A DNA stretch of 64,000 bases from Psychroserpens algicola (GCF_014526325.1 NZ_JACNMJ010000006.1:62001-126000), one strand, 5' to 3'. Numbered from the stretch's first letter, positions 18,679 to 28,903 are shown. Translations and numbers: made by a program. The notes: a model not told the origin generated them from the sequence alone.

Positions 18679-18936
18679 TTACTTCGCTCTTTCAATTATT
18701 TCTACTAATCTCCAACATTTAGATTTACTTAAAGGTCGTGTTTCCATGATCTTTACAGTGTCACCAATGTTACAGTCATTTGTTTCGTCGTGAGCAACAT
18801 ATTTCTTTGTTTTCAAAACGAACTTTCCGTACATAGGGTGTTTTACTTTTTTAACTTCAGCAACCACAATTGATTTCTGCATTTTGTTACTAGTAACTAC
18901 ACCAATACGCTCTTTTCTTAAGTTTCTTTTTTCCAT
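18679..18936 (-). CDS. rpsQ: Ribosomal protein S17
   Basis: An 85-residue OB-fold primary rRNA-binding protein with the signature [24 protein letters not shown] (about 57-80). It lies 18 bases after rpmC in normal S10-operon order. Confidence 0.98.
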   Translation of the reverse strand: MEKRNLRKERIGVVTSNKMQKSIVVAEVKKVKHPMYGKFVLKTKKYVAHDETNDCNIGDTVKIMETRPLSKSKCWRLVEIIERAK

Positions 18937-18954
18937 CTTTCAGCCAGAATACAA

Positions 18955-19146
18955 TTATTGTATTTCTCTTTTAGTTAATTCTGTTGCAATTCTTGCTACT
19001 GAACGTCTAACGTTACGTAACTGAATTGGGTTATCTAATGGAGAGATAGCATGTGCCATTTTCAGGTCTGCATAACTCTTTTTAGTTTCACCAAGTTTCT
19101 CTTGTAACTCAGCTACTGATAATTCTTTAATTTCTGATTGTTTCAT
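18955..19146 (-). CDS. rpmC: Ribosomal protein L29
   Basis: A 63-residue coiled-helix protein at the tunnel exit, a docking site for trigger factor and SRP. The start MKQSEIKELSVAELQEKL and the signature NPIQLRNVRRSVARIATEL (about 39-57) are clear. Confidence 0.97.
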   Translation of the reverse strand: MKQSEIKELSVAELQEKLGETKKSYADLKMAHAISPLDNPIQLRNVRRSVARIATELTKREIQ

Positions 19147-19159
19147 AATATCAAATAAA

Positions 19160-19579
19160 TTAAGCTTCGTAATCTCTAGCCATTAAAAACTTAGTTTTCA
19201 CAGGTAATTTTTGTGCAGCTAATCTTAAGGCTTCTTTAGCAACTTCCATTGGTACTCCACCAACTTCGAAGATAATTCTTCCTGGTTTCACTACAGCTAC
19301 CCAATACTCTACAGCACCTTTACCTTTACCCATACGTACTTCTAATGGTTTTTTAGTAATTGGTTTGTCTGGAAATACTTTAATCCACAATTGACCTTCT
19401 CTCTTCATGTAACGAGTTGCAGCAATACGTGCAGCTTCGATTTGACGAGAAGTCAAAAAATTAGCATCTAAAGATTTTATTCCAAACATACCATTAGAAA
19501 GTGTATGACCTCTTCCGGTATTTCCTTTCATACGTCCTTTTTGGACTTTACGAAATTTTGTTCTTTTCGGTTGTAACAT
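19160..19579 (-). CDS. rplP: Ribosomal protein L16
   Basis: A 139-residue protein near the A-site tRNA. The start [19 protein letters not shown] and the [19 protein letters not shown] segment (about 77-95) are typical, including the Arg that is hydroxylated in some bacteria. It is 19 bases after rpsC. Confidence 0.98.
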   Translation of the reverse strand: MLQPKRTKFRKVQKGRMKGNTGRGHTLSNGMFGIKSLDANFLTSRQIEAARIAATRYMKREGQLWIKVFPDKPITKKPLEVRMGKGKGAVEYWVAVVKPGRIIFEVGGVPMEVAKEALRLAAQKLPVKTKFLMARDYEA

Positions 19580-19598
19580 TATTACTTTTCTTTAAAAA

Positions 19599-20321
19599 TT
19601 ACTTTCTACGACGAGACTTGTTATTATTCCCACCGCGTCCTCCAGACTTGCCACCTTGTTTCTTAGACAAGCCAACTAATGGAGAAAGTTCTCTTTTTCC
19701 GTACACTTCACCTTTCATGATCCATACTTTAACACCTAATCTACCATAAGTAGTATGTGCTTCAACTAAAGCATAATCAATATCGGCTCTAAATGTAGAT
19801 AAAGGAATACGTCCTTCTTTATAGTGCTCGCTACGTGCCATTTCAGCTCCGTTTAAACGACCACTAATTTGAATTTTTATTCCTTCAGCATTCATACGCA
19901 TAGCAGCAGCAATTGCCATTTTGATTGCACGTCTGTAAGAGATACGATTCTCAATTTGACGAGCAACACTTGATCCTACTAAAAACGCATCAAGTTCAGG
20001 TCTTTTAATTTCAAAGATGTTTAACTGAACTTCTTTTCCAGTAATTTTCTTAAGCTCTTCTTTTAACTTGTCTACCTCTTGACCACCTTTTCCGATAATG
20101 ATACCAGGTCTAGCAGTAGTGATAGTAACGGTTACAAGTTTAAGCGTACGCTCAATAATAACTCTAGATACACTAGCTTTTGATAAACGAGCATGGATAT
20201 ACTTTCTGATTTTATCGTCTTCAGCAAGTTTATCTCCATAATCATTTCCACCATACCAGTTAGATTCCCATCCTCTGATAATTCCTAAACGATTTCCGAT
20301 TGGATTTGTCTTTTGTCCCAT
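19599..20321 (-). CDS. rpsC: Ribosomal protein S3
   Basis: A 240-residue small-subunit head protein at the mRNA entry. The type II KH domain with [10 protein letters not shown] (about 75-84) and the C-terminal S3 domain (about 120-205) are intact. The last 25 residues form a basic glycine-rich tail ([20 protein letters not shown]), typical of the group. Confidence 0.98.
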   Translation of the reverse strand: MGQKTNPIGNRLGIIRGWESNWYGGNDYGDKLAEDDKIRKYIHARLSKASVSRVIIERTLKLVTVTITTARPGIIIGKGGQEVDKLKEELKKITGKEVQLNIFEIKRPELDAFLVGSSVARQIENRISYRRAIKMAIAAAMRMNAEGIKIQISGRLNGAEMARSEHYKEGRIPLSTFRADIDYALVEAHTTYGRLGVKVWIMKGEVYGKRELSPLVGLSKKQGGKSGGRGGNNNKSRRRK

Positions 20322-20329
20322 ATCTCTAT

Positions 20330-20737
20330 TTAAGCTTGTGTGTTATTTTTAGCTCCAATCACAACAGTTACGTGATTAGATCTTTTTCTAATTCTGTGAG
20401 CACGACCTTGAGGTGCTGGACGTAATCTTTTTAACATAGATCCGCCATCAACTCTAATCTCTTGAACAAATAAATCTGCCTCTTCCATATCAGCATCTTC
20501 ATTTTTAGCTTGCCAGTTTGCAATTGCTGATAACAACAACTTTTCTAAACGTCTAGACGCTTCCTTTTGGCTAAATCTTAAGATTTGTAATGCTTTTTCT
20601 GCTTCTTTTCCTCTTACCAAGTCTGCAACTAAACGCATTTTTCTTGGTGAGGTAGGACAGTTATTAAGTTTTGCAAATGCAACTTTTTTTCTGTCTTCCT
20701 TAATAGCGTCTGCCATTTGTTTTTTACGACTTCCCAT
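20330..20737 (-). CDS. rplV: Ribosomal protein L22
   Basis: A 135-residue protein lining the exit tunnel. The [18 protein letters not shown] stretch (about 28-45) and the tunnel-loop region [23 protein letters not shown] (about 96-118) are clear. It is 6 bases after rpsS. Confidence 0.98.
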   Translation of the reverse strand: MGSRKKQMADAIKEDRKKVAFAKLNNCPTSPRKMRLVADLVRGKEAEKALQILRFSQKEASRRLEKLLLSAIANWQAKNEDADMEEADLFVQEIRVDGGSMLKRLRPAPQGRAHRIRKRSNHVTVVIGAKNNTQA

Positions 20738-20743
20738 AGCTTA

Positions 20744-21022
20744 CTATTTTTTTCCTTTATTTTTTGCACCTGCGTGACCTCTAAACGATCGTGTTGGTGA
20801 AAATTCTCCTAACTTATGACCTACCATGTTTTCAGTTACGTAAACTGGAACAAACTGGCGTCCGTTGTGTACTGCAATTGTTTGTCCAACAAAATCTGGA
20901 GAAATCATAGAGGCTCTAGACCACGTTTTGATTACTGTCTTTTTGTTAGAAGCTACATTTGCTTCAACTTTTTTACTCAATTTATAATGGATGTAAGGTC
21001 CTTTTTTTAATGAACGTGCCAT
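20744..21022 (-). CDS. rpsS: Ribosomal protein S19
   Basis: A 92-residue small-subunit head protein. [15 protein letters not shown] at the start and [27 protein letters not shown] (about 52-78) are diagnostic. It is 10 bases after rplB. Confidence 0.98.
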   Translation of the reverse strand: MARSLKKGPYIHYKLSKKVEANVASNKKTVIKTWSRASMISPDFVGQTIAVHNGRQFVPVYVTENMVGHKLGEFSPTRSFRGHAGAKNKGKK

Positions 21023-21032
21023 ATTATCTCAA

Positions 21033-21860
21033 TTATTTCTTTCTACGTTCTACAATATACTTATTACTCGCTTTAGACTTAGAACGTGTTCTATAACCTT
21101 TAGCTGGAATACCATTTCTTGATCTTGGGTGTCCTCCTGAAGACTTACCTTCACCACCTCCCATTGGGTGATCAACTGGATTCATTACTACTGGTCTTAC
21201 TCTTGGTCTTCTACCTAACCAACGACTTCTACCTGCTTTACCAGATACTGTCAATTGATGATCAGAGTTAGAAACTACTCCAATAGTAGCCAAACATTCT
21301 GAAAGAATCATTCTTGTCTCTCCAGATGGTAATTTAACAGTAGCAAATTTTCCATCTCTTGCCATTAATTGAGCAAATGCTCCAGCACTTCTTGCCATAA
21401 CGGCTCCTTGTCCAGGACGTAATTCTATACAAGAAATGATTGTACCTAATGGAATTTCACTTAATGGCATAGCATTACCAATTTCTGGTGCTATTCCTTC
21501 TGTTCCAGAAACTACATTTTGCCCAACTTGTAAACCATTTTGTGCAATGATGTAACGCTTTTCTCCATCTTGATAATTCAATAATGCGATAAATGCTGTT
21601 CTGTTTGGATCGTACTCGATAGACTTAACTTCACCAGGAATTCCTGTTTTGTTACGTTTAAAATCGATAATACGATACTTTCTCTTATGACCTCCACCAA
21701 TTTGGCGCATGGTCATTTTTCCTCGATTGTTTCTACCACCAGATCTTTTATTCGGAACGAGCAAACTCTTTTCCGGCTTATCAGTAGTTATGGCATCGAA
21801 TCCATTGACTACTCTAAAACGCTGAGCTGATGTGATTGGTTTTAATTTTCTTACTGACAT
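21033..21860 (-). CDS. rplB: Ribosomal protein L2
   Basis: A 275-residue protein essential for subunit joining and the peptidyl transferase region. The N-terminal OB-fold, the SH3-like domain and the signature [20 protein letters not shown] (about 226-245, with the conserved His) are all present. It is 10 bases after rplW. Confidence 0.98.
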   Translation of the reverse strand: MSVRKLKPITSAQRFRVVNGFDAITTDKPEKSLLVPNKRSGGRNNRGKMTMRQIGGGHKRKYRIIDFKRNKTGIPGEVKSIEYDPNRTAFIALLNYQDGEKRYIIAQNGLQVGQNVVSGTEGIAPEIGNAMPLSEIPLGTIISCIELRPGQGAVMARSAGAFAQLMARDGKFATVKLPSGETRMILSECLATIGVVSNSDHQLTVSGKAGRSRWLGRRPRVRPVVMNPVDHPMGGGEGKSSGGHPRSRNGIPAKGYRTRSKSKASNKYIVERRKK

Positions 21861-21870
21861 TCTAGTCTAA

Positions 21871-22161
21871 TTACATGTTAGTGTATAAATCAATTACTTC
21901 ACCTTCCGCCAGTTGTACAATTGCTTTTTTAACAGCATTTGTTTTACCATGTTGAATACCTGTTTTTGTGTAACGGGTACTACGATCTGGACGGACATTT
22001 ATAGTACGAACTTTTTCAACAGAGACACCATAAGCAGCTTCAACTGCTTTTTTGATTTCTACCTTGTTCGCCTTGGTGTTCACTTGAAATGTAAAGCAGT
22101 TATTCAACTCACTATTTGTTGTCGCTTTTTCAGTGATGATAGGTTTAATTAAGATACTCAT
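21871..22161 (-). CDS. rplW: Ribosomal protein L23
   Basis: A 96-residue tunnel-exit protein that contacts trigger factor and SRP. It starts MSILIKPIITEKAT and has the NKVEIKKAVEAAYGVSVEKV helix (about 32-51). It is 7 bases after rplD. Confidence 0.98.
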   Translation of the reverse strand: MSILIKPIITEKATTNSELNNCFTFQVNTKANKVEIKKAVEAAYGVSVEKVRTINVRPDRSTRYTKTGIQHGKTNAVKKAIVQLAEGEVIDLYTNM

Positions 22162-22168
22162 TGTCTTC

Positions 22169-22798
22169 TTATTTACTTAAATTCGATTCAATTCCTTCTA
22201 AAGAACTCTCTAAAAGAACTAATTTATTTGCGTTTAAAATTTTATAAGTACTTAATTCCGAGTTAGTTACAACTTCAGAGCCTTTAAAATTTCGTGATGA
22301 CAAATATACATTATTATTTGACGCACCCAACACAAACAATGATTTTTTGTCTTGAATATCAAGTGCTTTCAATACTGCTGTAAAGTTTTTCGTTTTTGGA
22401 GCATCAAAATTGAAGTCTTCCAATACAACGATATCTTTATCATTAGCTTTCATAGTTAACGCTGATTTACGTGCTAAACGCTTCAGGTTTTTATTCAATT
22501 TAAAGCTATAGTTTCTAGGTCTTGGTCCGAACATACGTCCACCACCTTTAAATACACCAGATTTGATACTACCTGCTCTTGCAGTACCAGTACCTTTTTG
22601 TTTTTTAATCTTACGTGTACTTCCTGCAATTTCTGCTCTTTCTTTAGCCTTATGCGTTCCTTGACGTTGGTTAGCAAGATATTGCTTAACATCTAAGTAT
22701 ACCGCATGATTATTAGGCTCAATAGCAAACACATCTTTAGAAAGGTCTACCTGTCTACCTGTGTCTTTTCCGTTTATATCTAAAACTGCTACTTTCAT
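22169..22798 (-). CDS. rplD: Ribosomal protein L4
   Basis: A 209-residue protein starting [16 protein letters not shown]. The frame stays open for 15 more codons upstream, but that stretch lies inside rplC and the family starts at this Met. The ATG overlaps the rplC stop by one base (TAATG). The tunnel loop with [22 protein letters not shown] (about 66-87) is intact. In enterobacteria L4 also represses the S10 operon; whether it does so here is unknown. Confidence 0.97.
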   Translation of the reverse strand: MKVAVLDINGKDTGRQVDLSKDVFAIEPNNHAVYLDVKQYLANQRQGTHKAKERAEIAGSTRKIKKQKGTGTARAGSIKSGVFKGGGRMFGPRPRNYSFKLNKNLKRLARKSALTMKANDKDIVVLEDFNFDAPKTKNFTAVLKALDIQDKKSLFVLGASNNNVYLSSRNFKGSEVVTNSELSTYKILNANKLVLLESSLEGIESNLSK

Positions 22799-23415
22799 TA
22801 CTTCTGAATAATTACATAAGAGTTTTTGTGTCCTGGAACACATCCTTTAACCACAAGTAAGTTCTTTTCAGGAACTACTTTGTAGACTCTTAAATTTTCA
22901 ACATTCACTCTTTCGCCACCCATTCTTCCGGCCATTTTCATTCCTTTGAATACTCTCGCAGGATATGAAGCAGCACCAATAGAACCTGGAGCTCTTAAAC
23001 GGTTGTGTTGACCATGCGTTGCTTGTCCAACTCCACCAAATCCATGACGTTTTACAACACCTTGGAAACCTTTACCTTTAGAAGTTCCTGCAATATCAAC
23101 AAACTCACCTTCGATAAAGTGCTCTACTGTTATAGCATCTCCTAATTTGTAATCTCCTTCAAATCCTTGAAATTCCGCGACTTTTGCTTTAACAGAAGTA
23201 CCAGCTTTTTTGGCGTGACCAATTTCGGCTTTTGTAGCACTTTTCTCTGTCTTGTCATCGAAACCAAGTTGAAGGGCATTGTACCCGTCGACCTCTTCGG
23301 TTCTGACTTGGGTAACGATACATGGTCCAGCTTCGATTACTGTACATGGAATGTTTTTTCCATTTTCATCGAAAATGCTGGTCATACCGATTTTTCTTCC
23401 TATTAACCCAGACAT
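22798..23415 (-). CDS. rplC: Ribosomal protein L3
   Basis: A 205-residue protein next to the peptidyl transferase centre. It begins [19 protein letters not shown] and has the signature [16 protein letters not shown] (about 113-128). It is preceded by a 138-base gap with a terminator-like hairpin, unusual within this tight cluster. Confidence 0.98.
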   Translation of the reverse strand: MSGLIGRKIGMTSIFDENGKNIPCTVIEAGPCIVTQVRTEEVDGYNALQLGFDDKTEKSATKAEIGHAKKAGTSVKAKVAEFQGFEGDYKLGDAITVEHFIEGEFVDIAGTSKGKGFQGVVKRHGFGGVGQATHGQHNRLRAPGSIGAASYPARVFKGMKMAGRMGGERVNVENLRVYKVVPEKNLLVVKGCVPGHKNSYVIIQK

Positions 23416-23450
23416 AATTATTAATTTATTTATTATTACTATTTATTAAA

Positions 23451-23482
23451 ATTCAAGGCCGAAAATACATTCGACCTTGAAT
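23451..23482 (-). promoter_or_regulatory. Terminator-like hairpin between rpsJ and rplC
   Basis: ATTCAAGG (23451-23458) pairs with CCTTGAAT (23475-23482). Beyond a single mismatch the stem continues with CGAA (23460-23463) pairing with TTCG (23470-23473). On the minus strand the stem is followed by TTTTAATAAATAG. It may attenuate or otherwise control transcription into rplC-rplD, the genes for L3 and the classical regulator L4. No promoter box was found in the gap. Confidence 0.45.
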
Positions 23483-23553
23483 TGTATTTTTACCGTTTTT
23501 CCCTCGACCGCATCGGTGGGACATTTCTACTTCCTACGTAAGCAGGAGTTTCA

Positions 23554-23859
23554 TTACACTTTAATCTCTACTTCAACTCCACTTGGTAATTCAAGTTTCA
23601 TTAAGGCATCAATTGTTTTAGAAGATGAAGAGTAAATATCTAATAAACGCTTGTAAGAGCTTAATTGAAATTGTTCTCTTGACTTCTTATTTACGTGTGG
23701 TGAACGTAATACAGTGAAAATCTTTTTGTGTGTTGGTAATGGAATTGGTCCAGTTACAACAGCACCAGTACTTTTTACTGTTTTTACAATCTTATCAGCA
23801 GACTTGTCAACTAAATTATGATCGTAAGACTTTAATTTTATTCTAATTTTCTGACTCAT
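23554..23859 (-). CDS. rpsJ: Ribosomal protein S10
   Basis: A 101-residue small-subunit protein, also the partner of NusB in antitermination. It starts [18 protein letters not shown] and has the signature [16 protein letters not shown]-type region (here [20 protein letters not shown], about 52-71). It follows fusA by only 12 bases; the tuf gene often found between them in other phyla is absent. Confidence 0.98.
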   Translation of the reverse strand: MSQKIRIKLKSYDHNLVDKSADKIVKTVKSTGAVVTGPIPLPTHKKIFTVLRSPHVNKKSREQFQLSSYKRLLDIYSSSSKTIDALMKLELPSGVEVEIKV

Positions 23860-23871
23860 TTTCTTTTAGTT

Positions 23872-25998
23872 TTAAGCTTCTACGCCTTTAGCTGCTTTGA
23901 TAACCTCTTCTGAAATGTTAGAAGGAGTTTCAGCATAATGTGAAAATTCCATTGTTGATGTTGCACGACCTGATGATAATGTTCTTAATGTTGTCACATA
24001 ACCGAACATTTCAGATAATGGTACAGTAGCTTTTACAGTTTTTGCTCCAGCTCTATCACCCATATCACTTACTTGACCACGACGACGGTTTAAGTCACCT
24101 ACAATATCACCCATGTTTTCTTCAGGTGTAATAACTTCAAGTTTCATGATTGGCTCCATGATTACCGCTTTAGCTGCTTTTGCCGAATTTTTAAATCCGA
24201 GCTTCGCTGCTAATTCGAACGATAATTGATCAGAATCTACATCATGGTAAGATCCATCAGTTAATGTTACTTTCATAGCATCAACTTCATATCCTGCTAA
24301 TGGTCCGTTAACCATTGCCATTTTGAATCCTTTTTCAATTGAAGGGATAAATTCTTTAGGAACGTTACCACCTTTAATTTCAGAAACGAATTCTAAACCA
24401 ACTTTTCCTTCTTCTGCTGGCTCTAATGTAAATACGATATCAGCAAATTTACCACGTCCACCAGATTGTTTCTTATAAACTTCTCTGTGTTCAGCACGTT
24501 GAGTAATCGCTTCTTTGTACTCTACTTGAGGTTGACCTTGATTAACTTCAACTTTAAACTCACGCTTCAAACGGTCAACAATAATATCTAAGTGAAGCTC
24601 ACCCATTCCAGAAATAATCGTCTGTCCTGAAGCCTCATCAGTTCTTGCTGTAAATGTTGGATCTTCTTCAGCTAATTTCGCTAAAGCCATACCTAACTTA
24701 TCAACATCTGCTTTAGTTTTAGGCTCAACCGCAATACCAATTACTGGATCTGGGAAGTCCATAGATTCTAAAACAATAGGATGTTTTTCATCAGACATTG
24801 TATCTCCTGTCTTAATATCTTTAAATCCAACTGCTGCTCCAATATCTCCTGCTTCGATAAAATCGATAGCATTTTGTTTGTTAGAGTGCATTTGGTAGAT
24901 ACGTGAAATACGTTCTTTTTTACCTGAACGATTGTTCAAGATGTAAGAACCTGCATCTAAACGACCAGAATAAGCACGGAAAAATGCTAAACGACCTACG
25001 AAAGGATCTGTAGCAATTTTAAATGCTAAAGCAGCAAATGGCTCCTTTACATCTGGCTTACGTAATTCTTCTTTTTCTGTATCTGGATTGATTCCTCTAA
25101 TTCCTTCTTTATCTGTTGGAGAAGGTAAGTAACGACATACAGCATCTAATAAAAACTGTACACCTTTATTTTTAAATGCAGAACCACAAATCATTGGAAT
25201 GATAGCCATATCCATTACAGCAGCTCTAAGTGCAGCATGCACTTCTTCTTCTGTAATTGAATCTTCATCTTCCATGAATTTTTCTAAAAGATCTTCATCA
25301 TAAGTTGCAACCTCTTCAATTAAAAGGGCACGATACTTACGCGCTTCAGCTTTCATTTCTTCTGGAATATCGATAACATCAAAAGTTGCCCCTTGAGTTT
25401 CGTCATGCCATACGATAGCTCTGTTTTTTACTAAATCAATGATACCTTTAAAATCTGCTTCATCACCAATATTTAATACAATTGGCACTGCGTTAGACTT
25501 TAACATATCTTTTACTTGCTGACAAACACCTAAAAAGTTAGATCCCTGACGGTCCATTTTGTTAACAAAACCAATTCTAGGTACTTTATAGTTATCAGCT
25601 AATCTCCAGTTAGTTTCAGATTGTGGCTCAACACCATCAACTGCACTAAATAAAAATACTAAACCATCTAGTACACGTAAAGAACGGTTTACCTCAACCG
25701 TAAAATCAACGTGACCTGGAGTATCAATAATATTAAAGTGGTATCCTTTAGTATCTGGAGTTGGCTGACCATTCTCCATTGGGAAGTTCCATGTACAAGT
25801 TGTTGCAGCAGAAGTAATTGTAATACCTCTTTCCTGCTCTTGTTCCATCCAGTCCATTGTTGCAGCACCATCATGTACTTCACCAATTTTGTGAGAAACT
25901 CCTGTATAATAAAGAATACGCTCAGTAGTTGTCGTTTTTCCTGCATCAATATGTGCAGCAATTCCTATGTTTCTTGTGAATTTTAAATCTCTTGCCAT
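23872..25998 (-). CDS. fusA: Elongation factor G
   Basis: A 708-residue translocase GTPase. The G domain shows AHIDAGKT (15-22), RGIT (57-60), DTPGH (92-96) and NKMD (146-149). Domains II-V follow, with the [19 protein letters not shown] stretch of domain III and the [18 protein letters not shown] end of domain V. It is 6 bases after rpsG and 12 before rpsJ, so the str and S10 groups form one run here. Confidence 0.98.
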   Translation of the reverse strand: MARDLKFTRNIGIAAHIDAGKTTTTERILYYTGVSHKIGEVHDGAATMDWMEQEQERGITITSAATTCTWNFPMENGQPTPDTKGYHFNIIDTPGHVDFTVEVNRSLRVLDGLVFLFSAVDGVEPQSETNWRLADNYKVPRIGFVNKMDRQGSNFLGVCQQVKDMLKSNAVPIVLNIGDEADFKGIIDLVKNRAIVWHDETQGATFDVIDIPEEMKAEARKYRALLIEEVATYDEDLLEKFMEDEDSITEEEVHAALRAAVMDMAIIPMICGSAFKNKGVQFLLDAVCRYLPSPTDKEGIRGINPDTEKEELRKPDVKEPFAALAFKIATDPFVGRLAFFRAYSGRLDAGSYILNNRSGKKERISRIYQMHSNKQNAIDFIEAGDIGAAVGFKDIKTGDTMSDEKHPIVLESMDFPDPVIGIAVEPKTKADVDKLGMALAKLAEEDPTFTARTDEASGQTIISGMGELHLDIIVDRLKREFKVEVNQGQPQVEYKEAITQRAEHREVYKKQSGGRGKFADIVFTLEPAEEGKVGLEFVSEIKGGNVPKEFIPSIEKGFKMAMVNGPLAGYEVDAMKVTLTDGSYHDVDSDQLSFELAAKLGFKNSAKAAKAVIMEPIMKLEVITPEENMGDIVGDLNRRRGQVSDMGDRAGAKTVKATVPLSEMFGYVTTLRTLSSGRATSTMEFSHYAETPSNISEEVIKAAKGVEA

Positions 25999-26004
25999 CT
26001 TAAA

Positions 26005-26481
26005 TTAAAATCTAAAGTGTGAGAATGCCTTATTTGCTTCTGCCATTTTGTGAGTATCAACTCTCTTTTTAACAGCTGCTCCTTCTTCTTTAGCTGCAGC
26101 TAAAATTTCAGCAGCTAATTTTTGAGGCATAGATTTTTCGTTTCTTTTTCTTGAGTAACTAATCAACCATTTCATAGCTGTAGATACTTTACGGTCTGGA
26201 CGAATTTGCATTGGAATTTGGAATGTCGCTCCACCAACTCTACGGCTACGTACTTCTACGTGAGGCATAACGTTAGATAAGGCATCTTTCCAGATTTCTA
26301 AAGCTGTTTTTTCGTCATCAGTCTTTTTTGACTCTACGATATCAATTGCATCATAGAATACTTTAAAAGCGACAGACTTCTTTCCATCCCACATCATCAT
26401 ATTAACGAAACGAGTTACTAACTGATCGTTAAATCTTGGATCTGGTAAAAGCGGTCTCTTTTTTGCTGCTCTTTTTCTCAT
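26005..26481 (-). CDS. rpsG: Ribosomal protein S7
   Basis: A 158-residue primary 16S rRNA-binding protein of the head. The conserved start ([19 protein letters not shown]) and the [17 protein letters not shown] segment (about 77-93) are clear. In enterobacteria S7 represses the str operon from a site between rpsL and rpsG; that gap is only 22 bases here, too short for the known structure. Confidence 0.98.
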   Translation of the reverse strand: MRKRAAKKRPLLPDPRFNDQLVTRFVNMMMWDGKKSVAFKVFYDAIDIVESKKTDDEKTALEIWKDALSNVMPHVEVRSRRVGGATFQIPMQIRPDRKVSTAMKWLISYSRKRNEKSMPQKLAAEILAAAKEEGAAVKKRVDTHKMAEANKAFSHFRF

Positions 26482-26503
26482 GTCTTCTTCTTAAAGTTTT
26501 AAA

Positions 26504-26878
26504 TTACTTCTTAGGGCGTTTTGCACCATACTTAGATCTACGTTGTGTTCTACCTGCAACACCTGCTGTGTCTAAAGCACCACGAACGATGTGATATCTA
26601 ACTCCTGGTAAATCTTTTACCCTTCCACCTCTAACCAATACTATCGAGTGCTCTTGTAGATTATGTCCTTCCCCACCGATGTATGCATTAACCTCGTTTC
26701 CGTTTGTTAAACGAACCCTTGCTACCTTACGCATTGCTGAGTTAGGTTTTTTAGGAGTCGTCGTGTAAACACGAGTACACACACCACGTCTTTGTGGACA
26801 CGAATCTAAAGCAGCCGATTTACTCTTCTTGGTTATTTTGGCTCTTCCTTTTCGTACTAATTGTGAAATTGTTGGCAT
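26504..26878 (-). CDS. rpsL: Ribosomal protein S12
   Basis: A 124-residue decoding-centre protein. [18 protein letters not shown] (about 40-57) and [13 protein letters not shown] (about 84-96) are conserved. The lysines at the two positions where streptomycin-resistance changes are classically found (Lys43 and Lys88 here) are wild type. It is the first gene of the supercluster, behind a consensus promoter at 26923-26952. Confidence 0.98.
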   Translation of the reverse strand: MPTISQLVRKGRAKITKKSKSAALDSCPQRRGVCTRVYTTTPKKPNSAMRKVARVRLTNGNEVNAYIGGEGHNLQEHSIVLVRGGRVKDLPGVRYHIVRGALDTAGVAGRTQRRSKYGAKRPKK

Positions 26879-26903
26879 ATATTACTATATAATTTTTATT
26901 AAA

Positions 26904-26919
26904 CCCTCTCTTTAGAGGG
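26904..26919 (-). promoter_or_regulatory. Hairpin at the 5' end of the rpsL leader
   Basis: CCCTCT (26904-26909) pairs with AGAGGG (26914-26919) around CTTT, placed at or within a few bases of the predicted transcription start. A stem at the extreme 5' end may protect the long ribosomal mRNA or act in initiation control. Confidence 0.45.
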
Positions 26920-26922
26920 CTG

Positions 26923-26952
26923 CAAAGGTAGAAATAAATATCAATTATTCAA
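26923..26952 (-). promoter_or_regulatory. Main promoter of the ribosomal supercluster
   Basis: On the minus strand TTG (26952-26950, within TTTG-like context), a 19-base spacer and TACCTTTG (26930-26923) fit the Bacteroidota sigma-A consensus. The predicted start is about 26916-26919, giving a leader of roughly 40 bases before rpsL. Confidence 0.78.
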
Positions 26953-27026
26953 ACCCATAACGATTAATTTTTCAAAGTTTTACAATTTATTTTTAGTGTC
27001 AGATATTTTTACTGATTAATTTCCGT

Positions 27027-27034
27027 TAGATTTG
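27027..27034 (+). promoter_or_regulatory. Possible -7 box of the Omp85-type gene
   Basis: TAGATTTG matches TAnnTTTG and lies 16 bases before the ATG at 27051. No TTG is present at the right distance, so the call is tentative. It is divergent from the rpsL promoter. Confidence 0.42.
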
Positions 27035-27050
27035 AATAATATTTCTATTA

Positions 27051-28739
27051 ATGTCAAGAAAAATTAGTCCTTTTTTACTACTCCTATATATATTATGGTC
27101 TACGGAATTGTTTGCCCAAAATTTATCTTTAACTGCTATTGGTGCTTCAGAAAAAGAAACTAAAACAATTGACTCTCTAGGATATCAAAGTGTGTTTCAA
27201 AACTTCACCTCACTTGACCTTGAAGTTAAAAACCTTCATAAAAGATTAACTTCTATAGGCTATATTGAAAACGAGTTGATAGATTTAAAAAAAAATAACG
27301 ATTCTTCCTATGTAGCAAATTTCAGTTTAAAACAAAAATACAGATCTATCATTGTCGAACATCGTGGATTAGTCGATTTGTCAATCTTAAAATTAACGGG
27401 CTATTTAAACAAAAAACAACAGTTAATTATTCCTATTGAAAATGTAGAAAGCACATTACAATCTATCAATTCTGAAATAGCAAATCGCGGCAACCCCTTT
27501 AGTTCACTAACACTAAATAATATTACAAAAATCAGCAAGGACACACTGAGTGGCTCATTGTCGATTTCAGACCCAAAATCGAGAACTATAGACCAACTCA
27601 TATTGAAAGGCTATGAAAAATTTCCAAAGTCATTCGTAAAACGCTATCTAAAAATCAAAACGGGACAAACTTTCAGCTTAGAAAAGATAAAAGAAAAAAC
27701 AGCTGCTCTAAATGATTTAGTTTTTGCCAATCAAATTAAAGATCCCGAAGTGCTTTTTACTCAAGATTCTACCATATTATATATGTATATTGAAAAAGCC
27801 AGAAGTAATACTTTTGATGGCTTTTTAGGTTTTGGAACAAATGAAACGACAAATAAAATTGAGTTTGATGGTTATTTAGACCTGAATCTAACAAATAACC
27901 TTAATTATGGCGAGTCGTTAAAACTCTTGTACAAGAGTGATGAAAACGAACAACAAACATTTGATTTAAAATTAAATGCACCATATATATTTAACTCTCC
28001 AGTAGGAGTGGATTTAAACCTAAATATTTTCAAAAGAGATTCGTCATTTATCACCGTGAGCCAGGCTGCAAAAATCAACTACCAAATTAACAGCAAACAT
28101 GTTGTTTCTGCAGGAATAAACACTGTAACCTCTACAGATTTACTAGACTTAAGTACCGCTACAATTACCGATTATAAATCCAATCAATACCTCATAAATT
28201 ACACTTTCACTAGAAGACAAAATTATGATTTCTTATTTCCTTTAAACTTTGTGTTTGATATTAGCACTGGATTTGGAAATAGAAGTTACGAAAACACAGA
28301 TGAGCGTCAAGCTAATTTCTCTCTGAATACATTTAAAATTTTTAATTTAAATGATAAAAACAGCATTTACACAAGGGTAAGTTCTCAATATTTAGTTTCA
28401 GATAGTTATTTGGAGAACGAACTACCTCGGTTTGGCGGGATAAATTCCATCAGAGGTTTTGAAGAAAATAGTCTTGTTGCTAATCTATATGCTGTACTCA
28501 ATACAGAGTATAGATACAAACTAAACAACACCATATATATACACTCAGTAATTGATGCGGCCTATTTTGAAAATCAAATCGCAAATCAAAAGGAAAAACT
28601 CTTTGGGTTTGGGTTCGGATTTGGCCTGCTCACAAAGGCAGGATTATTTCGGTTTAATTATACAAGTGGAAAAACTGAAAATCAAAAATTCAGGTTATCT
28701 GATTCTAAAATACACTTGAGTCTAACTACAAGGTTTTGA
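27051..28739 (+). CDS. Omp85-superfamily outer-membrane protein with POTRA-like region
   Basis: A 562-residue protein with a signal peptide (about 1-23, ending LFAQ). The first 240 residues look like two or three POTRA-type modules (for example IDQLILKGYEKFPKSFVKRYLKIKTGQTFS, with the GxxxF/LRxYLxIKxGxxF pattern of Omp85 POTRAs). The rest is a 16-strand-like barrel with GGINSIRGF near residue 469, the Omp85 lid-loop motif, and a terminal Phe. It is shorter than BamA and is not next to other bam or tam genes, so its client is unknown: it could be a TamA-like or specialised assembly or secretion factor. It sits alone between the ribosomal cluster and the SusC operon. Confidence 0.72.
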   Translation: MSRKISPFLLLLYILWSTELFAQNLSLTAIGASEKETKTIDSLGYQSVFQNFTSLDLEVKNLHKRLTSIGYIENELIDLKKNNDSSYVANFSLKQKYRSIIVEHRGLVDLSILKLTGYLNKKQQLIIPIENVESTLQSINSEIANRGNPFSSLTLNNITKISKDTLSGSLSISDPKSRTIDQLILKGYEKFPKSFVKRYLKIKTGQTFSLEKIKEKTAALNDLVFANQIKDPEVLFTQDSTILYMYIEKARSNTFDGFLGFGTNETTNKIEFDGYLDLNLTNNLNYGESLKLLYKSDENEQQTFDLKLNAPYIFNSPVGVDLNLNIFKRDSSFITVSQAAKINYQINSKHVVSAGINTVTSTDLLDLSTATITDYKSNQYLINYTFTRRQNYDFLFPLNFVFDISTGFGNRSYENTDERQANFSLNTFKIFNLNDKNSIYTRVSSQYLVSDSYLENELPRFGGINSIRGFEENSLVANLYAVLNTEYRYKLNNTIYIHSVIDAAYFENQIANQKEKLFGFGFGFGLLTKAGLFRFNYTSGKTENQKFRLSDSKIHLSLTTRF

Positions 28740-28818
28740 TATAATTAAGCCTCTTTATTTTCTATTAATCAAGTTTTTATAAAAAAACCATAAAAACCAT
28801 TACTAAGAATGATTAAAA

Positions 28819-28872
28819 ATATCTTAAATTTTTAACACATAATATTGTTTTCTTAACATTTAATTAAGATAT
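28819..28872. repeat. Inverted repeat upstream of susC
   Basis: ATATCTTAA (28819-28827) and TTAAGATAT (28864-28872) are perfect inverted copies 36 bases apart. The right arm overlaps the likely -7 element of the susC-like gene. It could be an operator or RNA structure, but the region is very AT-rich and chance is possible. Confidence 0.3.
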
Positions 28873-28875
28873 TTG
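28845..28875 (+). promoter_or_regulatory. Possible promoter of the SusC-SusD operon
   Basis: TTG (28845-28847) and TATTTG (28870-28875) are 22 bases apart, a near match to the Bacteroidota consensus (one base short in the -7 box). It lies 28 bases before the ATG. Confidence 0.35.
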
Positions 28876-28903
28876 GTTGAGACTAATTCAAATTAATTAA
28901 AGT

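Noticed and set aside
22799-22843. Upstream extension of rplD (15 codons)
   Set aside because: The extension lies in rplC and does not resemble L4; the family start is the ATG at 22798.
26482-26503. S7 repressor site between rpsL and rpsG as in enterobacteria
   Set aside because: The gap is 22 bases, too short for the known structure.
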